Part shown: in pieces, positions 7,897-16,140 of the stretch
Layout: each line of letters opens with the position of its first letter
Position numbering within the stretch: the stretch's first letter is position 1
DNA from: an uncultured Burkholderiales bacterium
GTDB taxonomy: Bacteria; Pseudomonadota; Gammaproteobacteria; Burkholderiales; Burkholderiaceae_C
Assembly: GCA_943908475.1 (NCBI GenBank)
Contig: CALTTG010000036.1
Coordinates: forward strand, 1 to 32,556
Direction of reading: 5' to 3'
Length of the DNA: 32,556 nucleotides
Program-made: the position numbers and the translations under genes
Notes under the pieces: generated by a model
Seen by the model: only the letters and a program-made list of their open reading frames with translations
Told to the model about the DNA's origin: nothing
Databases searched by the model: none

Positions 7897-8529
7897 TTGA
7901 AACTCTTGAGCGACAGCTTTCCCGACGGGGGACGCATTCCGGGCGAATTTGCATTTGCCGTGATCGACGCCAAGCACCATGTGGCGCTGTCGAGCAATCG
8001 CAACCCGCACCTGTGCTGGTCCGAGGCGCCCGCTGACACCCAGTCTTTCGTGATCATTTGCCATGATCCGGACGTGCCCAGCCGGGGTGATGATGTGAAC
8101 CAGGAGGGGCGGCAAGTGCCAGCCGACCTGCCACGGGTGGACTTCTTCCACTGGACCGTGATCGACCTGCCCGCCAGCACCCGAGAGATCGCCGCCGGCA
8201 GCCACAGTCACGGCGTGACGACGCGCGGCAAAGCCGGCCCGAAAGCGCCTGGTGATGCCACTTGGCGACATGGCCTGAACGATTACACCGGGTGGTTTGC
8301 CAACGACCACGACATGGACGGCGACTACTATGGCTACGACGGCCCCTGCCCGCCCTGGAACGACAGCATCGTGCACCGGTATGTGTTCACGGTCTTCGCG
8401 TTGGATGTGCCCGAGTTGAACATCGACGGGCCCCTGACTGGCAGCAGCGTGCGCGCAGCCCTGAACGGGCACGTGCTCGCACAAGCCAGCCTGACCGGCA
8501 CTTACACGCTGAACCCGAGCTTGGTCTGA
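7897..8529 (+). CDS. YbhB/YbcL-type PEBP (Raf kinase inhibitor-like) protein
   Basis: A 210-residue phosphatidylethanolamine-binding-protein fold. The ligand-pocket motifs are in order: HDPDVPSRG at residues 56-64, DFFHWTVIDLP at 82-92 and GYDGPCPPWND at 146-156. Bacterial members bind small anionic ligands, but their physiological role is unclear. There is no signal peptide, so it is probably cytoplasmic. The start is a TTG at 7897, supported by AGGAG at 7886-7890 (6-base spacing) and by the family-typical MKLLSDSFPDGGRIP beginning. It is at least 200 residues, slightly longer than E. coli YbhB (158), mainly through an insertion between the first two motifs. Confidence 0.92.
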   Translation: MKLLSDSFPDGGRIPGEFAFAVIDAKHHVALSSNRNPHLCWSEAPADTQSFVIICHDPDVPSRGDDVNQEGRQVPADLPRVDFFHWTVIDLPASTREIAAGSHSHGVTTRGKAGPKAPGDATWRHGLNDYTGWFANDHDMDGDYYGYDGPCPPWNDSIVHRYVFTVFALDVPELNIDGPLTGSSVRAALNGHVLAQASLTGTYTLNPSLV

Positions 8530-8605
8530 ACCCCAGCATGGGCGAGGTCCTCCCGCCGTGACGCATTTGACAAGCGCTCGGCATGTGACCGGCTGAACCA
8601 TTTGC

Positions 8606-8681
8606 CGGGGTCATTTGGCGATTTACCCCGAGGACCACTGGGCGCATACTGACTTCATCGGCACCCGATGCCGACGAGGAG
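8606..8681 (+). promoter_or_regulatory. Candidate control region of the ocd-rocF-putA operon
   Basis: Several elements are packed into 76 bases. An inverted repeat, CGGGGT (8606-8611) and ACCCCG (8625-8630) with a 13-base spacer, overlaps a -35-like TTTACC (8622-8627). A -10-like CATACT (8645-8650) lies 17 bases further on. Two mutually exclusive stems follow, CATCGG/CCGATG (8656-8670) and TCGGCA/TGCCGA (8658-8674), directly before the ribosome site GAGGAG (8676-8681). The repeats are seen directly; promoter and operator roles are inferred. Confidence 0.45.
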
Positions 8682-8687
8682 TTGCTC

Positions 8688-9746
8688 ATGAGCCCAAATG
8701 CCCTGCCCCGTGGCACGCCATTTTTGAGCACTTTGGACGTGGCCCGCATCGTCCAGACCGATGGCCTGGGCGCCACGTTCGAGCGCCTGCTGCAACGCTT
8801 GAGAGACGATTTCCTGCGATGGTCGGACTTCGACAAGTCGTCGCGGGTTGCCCACCACAGCAAGGTGGGGGTGATCGAACTGATGCCCATCAGCGACCCC
8901 ACCCGCTACGCCTTCAAATACGTCAACGGCCACCCGGGCAATACCGCCTGGGGCTTGTCCACCGTGATGGCCTTTGGCGGCTTGGCCAAGGTGAGCACGG
9001 GCGAGCCGGAACTGATCAGCGAGCTGACCTTGTGCACCGCACTTCGCACCGCCGCCACCTCGGTGCTGGCGGCCCAGGCACTGGCCCGCCCCGACAGCCG
9101 GGTGATGGCCTTGATCGGCAATGGTGCCCAAAGCGAGTTCCAGGCTTTGGCGTTTGCCCACCTCATGGGCACCCGGGTGTTCCGTCTGTACGACCTGGAC
9201 ACCGCGGCCACCCACAAGCTGGCGGCGCATTTGCGACGCATGGGCCTGACGGCGCACTGCTGCCAAGATGCGCGGGACGCGTCAGAGGGCGCCGACATCG
9301 TCACCACCGCCACCGCCGACAAGACTTGTGCTGCGATTGTCACGCCCGACATGCTGCGAGCAGGCATGCACTTCAACTGCATCGGTGGTGATTGCCCGGG
9401 CAAGACCGAAGTGCATCCCGACGTGTTGAAACGGACGCGTGTCGTGGTGGAGTTCGAACCGCAAAGTCGCCACGAGGGCGACGTCCAGCAAATGCCCTCG
9501 AGCTTCCCCGTGACCGAGTTGTGGACTGTGTTGGCCGGCACCCAGCCAGGTCGACAGCACGCCGACGAGGTCACACTATTTGATTCGGTGGGCTTTGCCC
9601 TGGAAGACTTCAGCGTGTTGAGCCACATGTTGGAGGCCTCCCAACGGCTGGGCATCGGGCAATCGCTGGACCTCATCCCCGGGCTGCCCAACCCCAAAGA
9701 CTTGTTCAGCCTGATCGAACCTCACCACCACAGCACATGCCCATGA
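8688..9746 (+). CDS. Ornithine cyclodeaminase
   Basis: A 352-residue NAD-dependent enzyme that turns L-ornithine into L-proline and ammonia, a member of the OCD/mu-crystallin family. The dinucleotide-binding GNGAQSEFQ starts at residue 144. Lys77 (FKYVNGHP) and Asp235 (IGGDCPGKTE) match the catalytic Lys and Asp of the Pseudomonas enzyme. The full-length PGLPNPKDLFSLI end is present. The start is ATG 8688, 6 bases after GAGGAG; an in-frame TTG at 8682 would sit too close to that site. The last 10 bases overlap the arginase gene. Context (arginase, PutA) supports ornithine rather than another amino acid as substrate. Confidence 0.95.
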   Translation: MSPNALPRGTPFLSTLDVARIVQTDGLGATFERLLQRLRDDFLRWSDFDKSSRVAHHSKVGVIELMPISDPTRYAFKYVNGHPGNTAWGLSTVMAFGGLAKVSTGEPELISELTLCTALRTAATSVLAAQALARPDSRVMALIGNGAQSEFQALAFAHLMGTRVFRLYDLDTAATHKLAAHLRRMGLTAHCCQDARDASEGADIVTTATADKTCAAIVTPDMLRAGMHFNCIGGDCPGKTEVHPDVLKRTRVVVEFEPQSRHEGDVQQMPSSFPVTELWTVLAGTQPGRQHADEVTLFDSVGFALEDFSVLSHMLEASQRLGIGQSLDLIPGLPNPKDLFSLIEPHHHSTCP

Positions 9747-10690
9747 CCCCTCGCCTGCCACGGCACACAGAGATCGCCCTCATCGGTGCGCCCACTGATG
9801 TGGGTGCCAGCTGCATCGGCGCTCGCATGGGACCTGGCGCCATGCGCGTGGCGGGTCTGGCCACCGCGCTGAGCCGCTTCGGACTGAAGGTGCATGACAT
9901 GGGCGATGTGGTCGGGCCGGACAACCCCGACCAGCCCCCTCACAACGGACATCGGCACCTGCCAGAGGTGATTCGGTGGAACCAGTTGGTGCATGATGCC
10001 GTGCGAGCCCAGCTTGAGGCCGGTCGCTTGCCCCTGATGCTGGGGGGCGACCACAACCTGGCCATGGGGTCCATCAGCGCCGTGGCCCGTCACTGCCGAG
10101 CGACCGGGCAAACCTTGCGCGTGCTGTGGCTCGATGCCCACGCCGACTTCAACACGGCCGCCCTCACCCCATCGGGCAACCTGCACGGCATGCCCTTGGC
10201 CTGCTTGTGCGGCCTGGGGCCTGAGGATTTGACGCAACTGTCAGGCGTGTCACCCGCCGTGTTGGCGTCGCAAGTTCGCCAAATCGGCATCCGAAGCGTG
10301 GATGACGGCGAAAAGCGCCTGGTGCACGACATGGGCATCGATGTGTTCGACATGCGCTTCATCGACGAACACGGGATGCGAGAGACCATGCTGCAGGCCC
10401 TGGCCGGCGTGGACGAGCACACGCACCTGCACGTCAGCCTCGACGTGGACTTCCTGGACCCCGAAATAGCTCCCGGTGTGGGGACCACGGTCCGGGGCGG
10501 CCCGAACTACCGGGAAGCCCAACTGTGCATGGAGATGATTGCCGACACCGGTCGGCTGGCGTCGCTGGATGTGGTCGAGCTGAACCCGGCCCTGGACGTT
10601 CGCAATCAGACGGCCGAGCTGGCCGTGGACCTGATCGAAAGCTTGTTTGGCAAGAGCACCCTCATGAGGGCCACCCCCAAGGAGCCGTGA
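9737..10690 (+). CDS. rocF: Arginase
   Basis: A 317-residue binuclear-manganese hydrolase that splits L-arginine into ornithine and urea. All metal ligands are visible: H106 in GGDHNLAMG, D133, H135 and D137 in DAHADFN, and D236 and D238 in SLDVDFLDP. NLHGMPLA (149-156) is the arginase-specific segment that helps tell it from agmatinase. Its product is the substrate of the upstream cyclodeaminase. The start ATG 9737 overlaps the ocd end by 10 bases, and putA begins one base after the stop, so the three genes should be co-translated. Confidence 0.95.
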   Translation: MPMTPRLPRHTEIALIGAPTDVGASCIGARMGPGAMRVAGLATALSRFGLKVHDMGDVVGPDNPDQPPHNGHRHLPEVIRWNQLVHDAVRAQLEAGRLPLMLGGDHNLAMGSISAVARHCRATGQTLRVLWLDAHADFNTAALTPSGNLHGMPLACLCGLGPEDLTQLSGVSPAVLASQVRQIGIRSVDDGEKRLVHDMGIDVFDMRFIDEHGMRETMLQALAGVDEHTHLHVSLDVDFLDPEIAPGVGTTVRGGPNYREAQLCMEMIADTGRLASLDVVELNPALDVRNQTAELAVDLIESLFGKSTLMRATPKEP

Positions 10691-10691
10691 C

Positions 10692-13600
10692 ATGCGCCTG
10701 CCGTCCCCCTACCGCCTGGAGGCCGACATCGTTCGGCACCGACTGCAGTCCCTGGAGGGGCACTTGGACTGGGACGCAGCCCGTCGGGTGGCTCGTCCCT
10801 GGGTGCAGGCCGTTCGTGACCAACCGCCCCCTTTCTGGGCCCTGGAGTCCCTGCTCAAAGAGTTTCCCATCGACAGCCAGGAGGGGCTGGCGCTGATGCG
10901 TCTGGCCGAAGCGCTGCTGAGGGTGCCTGATGTGGACACCGCGATCATCTTCACCGCCGATCAGTTGGGACAGGCCCGCTTTGAGGGCCACGCGCATTCA
11001 ACGCTGGGCAAGCTGTCGAGCTCGGCCATCGCGTTGTCGCGACAGTTCTTGCCGCCATCGACCGGCGCTGAAGCCCGTCCCGGCCTGATGACTCGGCTGG
11101 GCGCACAAGCGGTGGTGGCCGCCGCCACTCGGGCGGTGCAGCTGCTCGGTCGGCAATTTGTGCTGGGTGAAGACATCCAACACGCCCTGGTGCGCGCCCG
11201 CCAAGACCGCGCCGCGAACGAGCGCTTGCGTCACAGCTTCGACATGCTGGGCGAAGGTGCACGCACCGAGGCCGATGCCTTGCGCCACGGGTCGGCCTAC
11301 CTGCAGGCCATTGAACACATCGGACAGGCTGCCGCGTCGCAAGGTGCTGACTGTCGCAGCCGAGATGGCATCTCCATCAAACTCAGTGCCTTGTACCCCC
11401 GCTACGAGGCGACTCAGCATGCGCGCGTGATGGCGATCCTGCTGCCTCGGGTGACGCGGCTTTGCGACCAAGCTGCCCGAGCGGGCATCAACCTGACCAT
11501 CGATGCCGAGGAGGTGGATCGGCTGGAGCTGTCGCTGGACCTGTTCGAGGCCCTGTTGAGGCACGTGGCCCAACACCATCCCCACTGGGACGGTCTGGGT
11601 TTGGCGCTGCAGGCGTACCAGAGCCGTGCTTTGGAGCTGGTCGGCCATGTGATCTGGCTGGCGCGGCATCACCGGGTGCGCCTCATGTGTCGCCTCGTCA
11701 AGGGCGCCTATTGGGACGCCGAGATCAAACGGACGCAAGAACTGGGGTTGCCGCACTACCCAGTGTTCACGCACAAGCACCACACCGACATCAGTTACCT
11801 GGCGTGTGCGCGGTCTTTGCTGGCCGCCCAGGACGTGATCTATCCGCAATTCGCAACCCACAATGCAGGCACGATTGCCGCCTTGTGCCAGATGGCCGAT
11901 GCGACGGGCGCCCCCTTTGAGTTGCAGCGCCTGCATGGCATGGGCGAGGGGGTGTACCGCGAAGTCATGCAACGCACACGCGTGGCTTGCCGGGTGTACG
12001 CACCCGTGGGCGAACACCGTGACCTGCTGGCCTACCTGGTTCGGCGACTGCTGGAAAACGGGGCGAATTCGTCGTTCGTGCACCAACTGGCAGATCCGTG
12101 CCTGGGGCTCGATGAGCTGCTGGAATCGCCCCTGCACCTCAGCGCGACCTCGGGCCTGCAGCTGCCAGCAGCGCTCTACGGACCCGCGCGCGTCAACAGC
12201 CAGGGACTCGACCTGAGCGTGCAGACCCACCGCGACCAGCTGCAACAAGCCTGGGCTCAAGTGAGCGTGCCACAAGTGCCCGAGACACCGCTGCCACAGT
12301 TGTCGACGTTGATGACTCAGGCCCAACTGGCGAGGCGGTCTTGGGGAGACACGCCCACCGAGACCCGGGCCCAAGTGCTGCGCCGATGCGCCCAGCAGTT
12401 GCAGGCCGAACTGCCGCGCTTCGCGGCCCTGTTGGTGAACGAAGCCCACAAAACCTGGGCCGATGCGGTGGGCGAAGTGCGCGAAACGATCGACTTCCTG
12501 AGATACGACGCGCAAGAGGCTGAACGGGTGATGGCCCCTGTGACCCTGCCGTCGCCCCACCCCGGGTTGACGGGCGAACACAATGAATGGCGACTGCGCC
12601 CACGGGGGGTGTGGGTGTGCATCAGCCCTTGGAACTTCCCATTGGCCATTTTCACGGGCCAAGTGGTCGCCGCGCTGGTGACGGGCAACACCGTGCTGGC
12701 CAAACCTGCCGAGCAAACACCGGGCGTGGCCCAGGCCATGGTCGACCTTCTGCACCACAGCGGCGTGCCGCACGATGTCCTTCACCTGGTGCATGGCCCG
12801 GGCGAGACGGTGGGCGCCGCTTTGGTGGCCTTGCCCGGCGTGGCCGGAGTGGCGTTCACCGGGTCCACGGCCACAGCGCGGCACATCAACCAGTCACTGG
12901 CGCAACGACCGGGACCCATCGTGCCCTTGATCGCCGAAACTGGCGGCATCAATGCCATGGTGGTCGACTCCACCGCCCTGCCCGAGCAAGTGGTCGACGC
13001 CGTGGTGGCCAGTGCCTTTCGGTCGGCCGGACAACGGTGCTCGGCCTTGCGACTGCTGTGCCTGCACACCGATGTGGCCGATCGGGTGATCGAGATGCTC
13101 AAAGGCGCCGTGGCTGAGCTGACGCTGGGCCCGGCACCCGCGTTTGATACCGACATCGGCCCGGTGATCGATGCGTCGGCCATGGCCACCCTGCAAGACC
13201 ATGTGCGTCGGTTGGCGCAAACTCACGCCCCCTTGTGGCCGGTGCCCGAGGACGCGCTGAAGGCGGGCGCGACGAACCTGCTGCCACCTGTGGCCTTCGA
13301 GTTGCACGACCTGAGCGAGCTTCAGGAAGAAATCTTCGGCCCGGTGTTGCATGTGATGCGCTGGCAAGGCGACCCCACCACCCTGATCGACCGAATCAAC
13401 GAGATGGGTCATGGCCTGACCATGGGACTGCAAACCCGCATCGACACGCGAGCCCGGCAGATCGCTCACCATGCGCAGGTGGGCAATGTCTACATCAACC
13501 GCCACATGATCGGTGCGGTGGTGGGCCTGCAGCCGTTTGGCGGACAAGGCCTCAGTGGCACCGGCCCCAAGGCTGGGGGCCCCCTGTACCTGCCACGCTT

Positions 13601-13700
13601 TTGCACCGAGCAGACCGTCACCGTCAACACGGTCGCGGCTGGCGGAAATGTGGCGCTGCTCAGCCAGACGATGCCTCACCCGGGCGAACATGGGGCGTGA
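10692..13700 (+). CDS. putA: Bifunctional proline dehydrogenase / L-glutamate-gamma-semialdehyde dehydrogenase
   Basis: A 1002-residue PutA that oxidises proline to glutamate in two steps, with substrate channelling and FAD then NAD as cofactors. The N-terminal FAD barrel shows DGISIKLSALYPRYE near residue 225, RLVKGAYWDAEIKR and LENGANSSFVHQL. The aldehyde dehydrogenase half (from about 540) shows ISPWNFPLAIFTGQ near 640, catalytic E749 (ETGG) and nucleophile C783 (GQRCS). The length and the start without a ribbon-helix-helix fit the short class, so it should not repress its own operon as E. coli PutA does. The 3' end overlaps a convergent gene by 41 bases. The start is ATG 10692, one base after the arginase stop. 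Confidence 0.96.
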   Translation: MRLPSPYRLEADIVRHRLQSLEGHLDWDAARRVARPWVQAVRDQPPPFWALESLLKEFPIDSQEGLALMRLAEALLRVPDVDTAIIFTADQLGQARFEGHAHSTLGKLSSSAIALSRQFLPPSTGAEARPGLMTRLGAQAVVAAATRAVQLLGRQFVLGEDIQHALVRARQDRAANERLRHSFDMLGEGARTEADALRHGSAYLQAIEHIGQAAASQGADCRSRDGISIKLSALYPRYEATQHARVMAILLPRVTRLCDQAARAGINLTIDAEEVDRLELSLDLFEALLRHVAQHHPHWDGLGLALQAYQSRALELVGHVIWLARHHRVRLMCRLVKGAYWDAEIKRTQELGLPHYPVFTHKHHTDISYLACARSLLAAQDVIYPQFATHNAGTIAALCQMADATGAPFELQRLHGMGEGVYREVMQRTRVACRVYAPVGEHRDLLAYLVRRLLENGANSSFVHQLADPCLGLDELLESPLHLSATSGLQLPAALYGPARVNSQGLDLSVQTHRDQLQQAWAQVSVPQVPETPLPQLSTLMTQAQLARRSWGDTPTETRAQVLRRCAQQLQAELPRFAALLVNEAHKTWADAVGEVRETIDFLRYDAQEAERVMAPVTLPSPHPGLTGEHNEWRLRPRGVWVCISPWNFPLAIFTGQVVAALVTGNTVLAKPAEQTPGVAQAMVDLLHHSGVPHDVLHLVHGPGETVGAALVALPGVAGVAFTGSTATARHINQSLAQRPGPIVPLIAETGGINAMVVDSTALPEQVVDAVVASAFRSAGQRCSALRLLCLHTDVADRVIEMLKGAVAELTLGPAPAFDTDIGPVIDASAMATLQDHVRRLAQTHAPLWPVPEDALKAGATNLLPPVAFELHDLSELQEEIFGPVLHVMRWQGDPTTLIDRINEMGHGLTMGLQTRIDTRARQIAHHAQVGNVYINRHMIGAVVGLQPFGGQGLSGTGPKAGGPLYLPRFCTEQTVTVNTVAAGGNVALLSQTMPHPGEHGA

Positions 13701-14316
13701 TCGGATGCCTCACCAAAGCCTGTCGCCCTGACCACCACCGCAAGGCCATCAAGACCACGAGACACACGACCGGCACCCCATAGACGGGATCTTGCGGCAC
13801 GCGTTTGGCAAATGCCACCAGGAAACTCAGCCACAGGTAATGACTGCCCCAACGATGCAGCCGCTGCCATGCGGCAGGGCTCAGCCAGGCGGCGCTGCGG
13901 TCGAACGAGGTGGCGCCCATCAGCCCGAGCCACACATAGGCGACGCCGCCTGTGATCAGCGTCAGCATGGGGGTGCGTTGCATGAACTGGACCGGATCCA
14001 TCCACACAAAAGCCAAGATGCCTGCCCCATGCAAGGTGTGCGACAGCACCAGCAACCAACCCCACTGCCGGCGATGCTGCCTCAGCCAACGCGTGGCCTG
14101 CCCCGGCCAAAGACTGAACATCGCCTGAGCGCCATAGGCCATGGCAAAGAACACCAGGGACGTGCGGGCCGTGGTCCGGATCAGCGCACGAACACCGTTC
14201 ACATCGGGCGATCGCCAAACGACGCAGGCACACAGCACCAGCATCGCCCCCGCGAAAGTCCAAAACAGACGAAGCGGGTGGGATGCGGATGAACGAAGAT
14301 GGGGTAGATGGGTCAT
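13660..14316 (-). CDS. Ferric-reductase-like (MsrQ-type fold) haem membrane protein
   Basis: A 218-residue inner-membrane protein with about six hydrophobic helices (roughly residues 14-33, 47-67, 86-107, 116-137, 155-172, 178-195). Paired histidines, H93/H96 in SHTLHG and H154/H159 in HRWGSH, could ligate b-type haem as in the ferric reductase-like transmembrane domain (MsrQ, YedZ, Nox). There is no flavin or NAD domain and no MsrP partner nearby, so its electron donor and acceptor are unknown. The start is ATG 14316, with AGGA at 14324-14327 as a usable ribosome site. The last 13 codons overlap the end of putA on the other strand. It is divergent from a TetR gene that may control it. Confidence 0.8.
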   Translation of the reverse strand: MTHLPHLRSSASHPLRLFWTFAGAMLVLCACVVWRSPDVNGVRALIRTTARTSLVFFAMAYGAQAMFSLWPGQATRWLRQHRRQWGWLLVLSHTLHGAGILAFVWMDPVQFMQRTPMLTLITGGVAYVWLGLMGATSFDRSAAWLSPAAWQRLHRWGSHYLWLSFLVAFAKRVPQDPVYGVPVVCLVVLMALRWWSGRQALVRHPITPHVRPGEASSG

Positions 14317-14388
14317 GGCGCGATCCTAGCCACCCACCTCTGGCATCATCAAGCAATCTACACAGTGCTTACATGGAGGGCCCTGAAC
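14317..14388. promoter_or_regulatory. Divergent promoter/operator region of the membrane protein and tetR
   Basis: A 72-base spacer between divergent genes. It holds a spaced inverted repeat AAGCA-N10-TGCTT (14351-14370), a possible TetR operator. On the minus strand there is a -35-like TTGATG (14347-14352). GGAGGG (14375-14380) is the ribosome site for tetR. The operator role is inferred from position only. Confidence 0.35.
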
Positions 14389-15045
14389 ATGACCGCACCG
14401 GACCTCGCCAAACGTCAGGGGTATCACCACGGCAACTTGCGCCAAGCCCTGATCGACATGGCGGTGCGGGTCGCCGAGGAAAGCGGCCACGAAGAGCTGA
14501 GCCTGCGCGAGGTGGCTCGGCGGGTCGGGGTGTCGTCCGGTGCCCCCTTTCGACATTTCCCCAACCGTGCCAGCCTGATGGCCGCCATTGCCGAGGAAGC
14601 CACCATGAGGCTGAGGTTGTGCGTGGAGCGCGACCTGCGCAAAGCAGGACCCGATGAGTTGGAACGGCTCAAAGCGCTGGGACGCGCCTTCATCCATTGG
14701 GCATTGGACAAGCCCGCACAGTTTCGAATCGTGTCGGCGCGCAGGCTGTTTGACTTTGAGGCATCGGCCAGCCTGAAGGTGCATTTCAACGAAGTGCGTG
14801 ACCTCACCGTTCGTCTGGTGGACCAGGCCCAAAGGGCCGGTCGACTCAAAGCCCAAGCCCCGGCCGAAGACGTGGCACTGGCATTGCGAGCCACCGCCTA
14901 CGGCTTGGCGCGCATGTGTGTCGACGGGCAACTGCCGCAATGGAAAGTGGCTTCGCGGGCTCAACGCGCCCATGTGCTGAGCTTGCTCGATGCCACCGTG
15001 GAGGCCATGGCAAGCGAGGCAAAGCCCCCTCCACAGCCATCATGA
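14389..15045 (+). CDS. TetR/AcrR-family regulator, WHG-domain type
   Basis: A 218-residue transcription factor. The N-terminal helix-turn-helix at residues 36-60 (LSLREVARRVGVSSGAPFRHFPNR) follows a GYHHGNLRQALIDMA leader. This leader is characteristic of TetR proteins with the C-terminal WHG ligand domain. The C-terminal half (about 80-205) is helical. The start chosen is ATG 14389, 8 bases after GGAGGG; an upstream in-frame ATG at 14308 would run into the divergent gene. The likely target is its own promoter and the divergent haem membrane protein. The ligand is unknown. It is convergent with modC, 18 bases apart, with no terminator visible. Confidence 0.88.
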   Translation: MTAPDLAKRQGYHHGNLRQALIDMAVRVAEESGHEELSLREVARRVGVSSGAPFRHFPNRASLMAAIAEEATMRLRLCVERDLRKAGPDELERLKALGRAFIHWALDKPAQFRIVSARRLFDFEASASLKVHFNEVRDLTVRLVDQAQRAGRLKAQAPAEDVALALRATAYGLARMCVDGQLPQWKVASRAQRAHVLSLLDATVEAMASEAKPPPQPS

Positions 15046-15063
15046 CGAAGGGATCGAGCGACG

Positions 15064-16140
15064 TCAGCCCAACAGGGCAACCCCTTTGACCTGCGCGAAC
15101 ACTGGCATGCCTGCACACAGCCGCAACTGGGCCACCGAGCGTTGGGTGACGCGGGCCAGCACGTGCGCTTCAGCCCCCAAGGCCAGCCTGAGCATGACCG
15201 TGCCTGAACCCTCATCTAGAAGGCTCTCGATGCGCGCAGGCAAGATGTTGAGGATGCTGCTGTCGGTCGCTCGACTCAAACTGACACTGACATCGCGTGC
15301 CATCACACGCACCCTCACCACATCGCCAGGCATTGCCTGACACCGCCCCACCCACAGCGTGGTGTCGCCCCCCTCCGCCAGTACCAACTGGCTCATGCCT
15401 GGGTGGGACTCGTGCGACAGCACCCGCGCGAGCAACACCGAAGCGGCATCGTCCAGCTGGGCCAGCGGCGTGTCCGGTCGGCTCAGCAGCGCCGACGCTG
15501 GACCTTCCAACTGGACCCGGCCCTCGCGCAACAACACCAAATGATCGGCCAGGCGCGCGGCTTCATCCAGCGCATGCGTGACGTACACAATGGGCACGCC
15601 GCCCTTGGCCATGGCCTCCAGGTAGGGCAAGACCTCCGCCTTGCGCGCCACATCCAGGGCCGAGAGGGGCTCGTCCATCAGCAGCCATTGCGGGCTGGTC
15701 AACAAGGCTCTGGCCATGGCCACGCGCTGACGCTCTCCCCCTGAGAGGCCATCGGGCTTGCGCGGCAGCAAATGGCCGATGCCCAGCAGGTCGATGGCCT
15801 CATCGAGCACGACACGTCGTTGCGCGGGTGGCGTGCGCTTGTACCCATACAACAGGTTGTCACGCACATCGAGGTGGGCAAACAAGCTGGCTTCTTGGAA
15901 CACCATGCCCAACGGCCTGTGGTGCACCGGCAGCCAGGTTCCGAGCGCATCGTCTTGCCACAGATGGCCTCCCATGGTCACCCGTCCCTGGGCTCGGCTC
16001 AACCCTGCAATGCCACGCAAGACCGTGGTCTTGCCACAACCGGAGGGGCCCAAGAGCACGCTCACGCCATGCCCCGGCAGCCGCAGGCTCACGTCCAGAG
16101 AAAAACCGGGACGGTCGATGCGCAAGTCGGCTTCGATCAT
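15064..16140 (-). CDS. modC: Molybdate ABC transporter ATP-binding protein
   Basis: A 358-residue ATPase that powers ModB. Walker A GPSGCGKTT, the ABC signature LSGGERQRVAMARAL and Walker B LLMDEPLSALD are all visible, followed by the switch histidine in VTHALDEA. The C-terminal 70 or so residues are a MOP/TOBE domain (SILNILPARIESLL...), which binds molybdate and is typical of ModC. The start is ATG 16140, overlapping the modB stop as ATGA. The same frame stays open well upstream through modB, but that part is an out-of-frame shadow. It is the last gene of a long minus-strand chain. Confidence 0.95.
   Translation of the reverse strand: MIEADLRIDRPGFSLDVSLRLPGHGVSVLLGPSGCGKTTVLRGIAGLSRAQGRVTMGGHLWQDDALGTWLPVHHRPLGMVFQEASLFAHLDVRDNLLYGYKRTPPAQRRVVLDEAIDLLGIGHLLPRKPDGLSGGERQRVAMARALLTSPQWLLMDEPLSALDVARKAEVLPYLEAMAKGGVPIVYVTHALDEAARLADHLVLLREGRVQLEGPASALLSRPDTPLAQLDDAASVLLARVLSHESHPGMSQLVLAEGGDTTLWVGRCQAMPGDVVRVRVMARDVSVSLSRATDSSILNILPARIESLLDEGSGTVMLRLALGAEAHVLARVTQRSVAQLRLCAGMPVFAQVKGVALLG

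Noticed and set aside
8530..8570. GC-rich GAGG/CCTC palindrome after the PEBP gene as a terminator
   Set aside because: The arms leave almost no loop and no T-run follows; not a credible hairpin.
10998..12884. A 628-codon minus-strand frame inside putA
   Set aside because: Antisense of a gene with full catalytic motifs; the translation has shadow composition (many H, Q, R, V).
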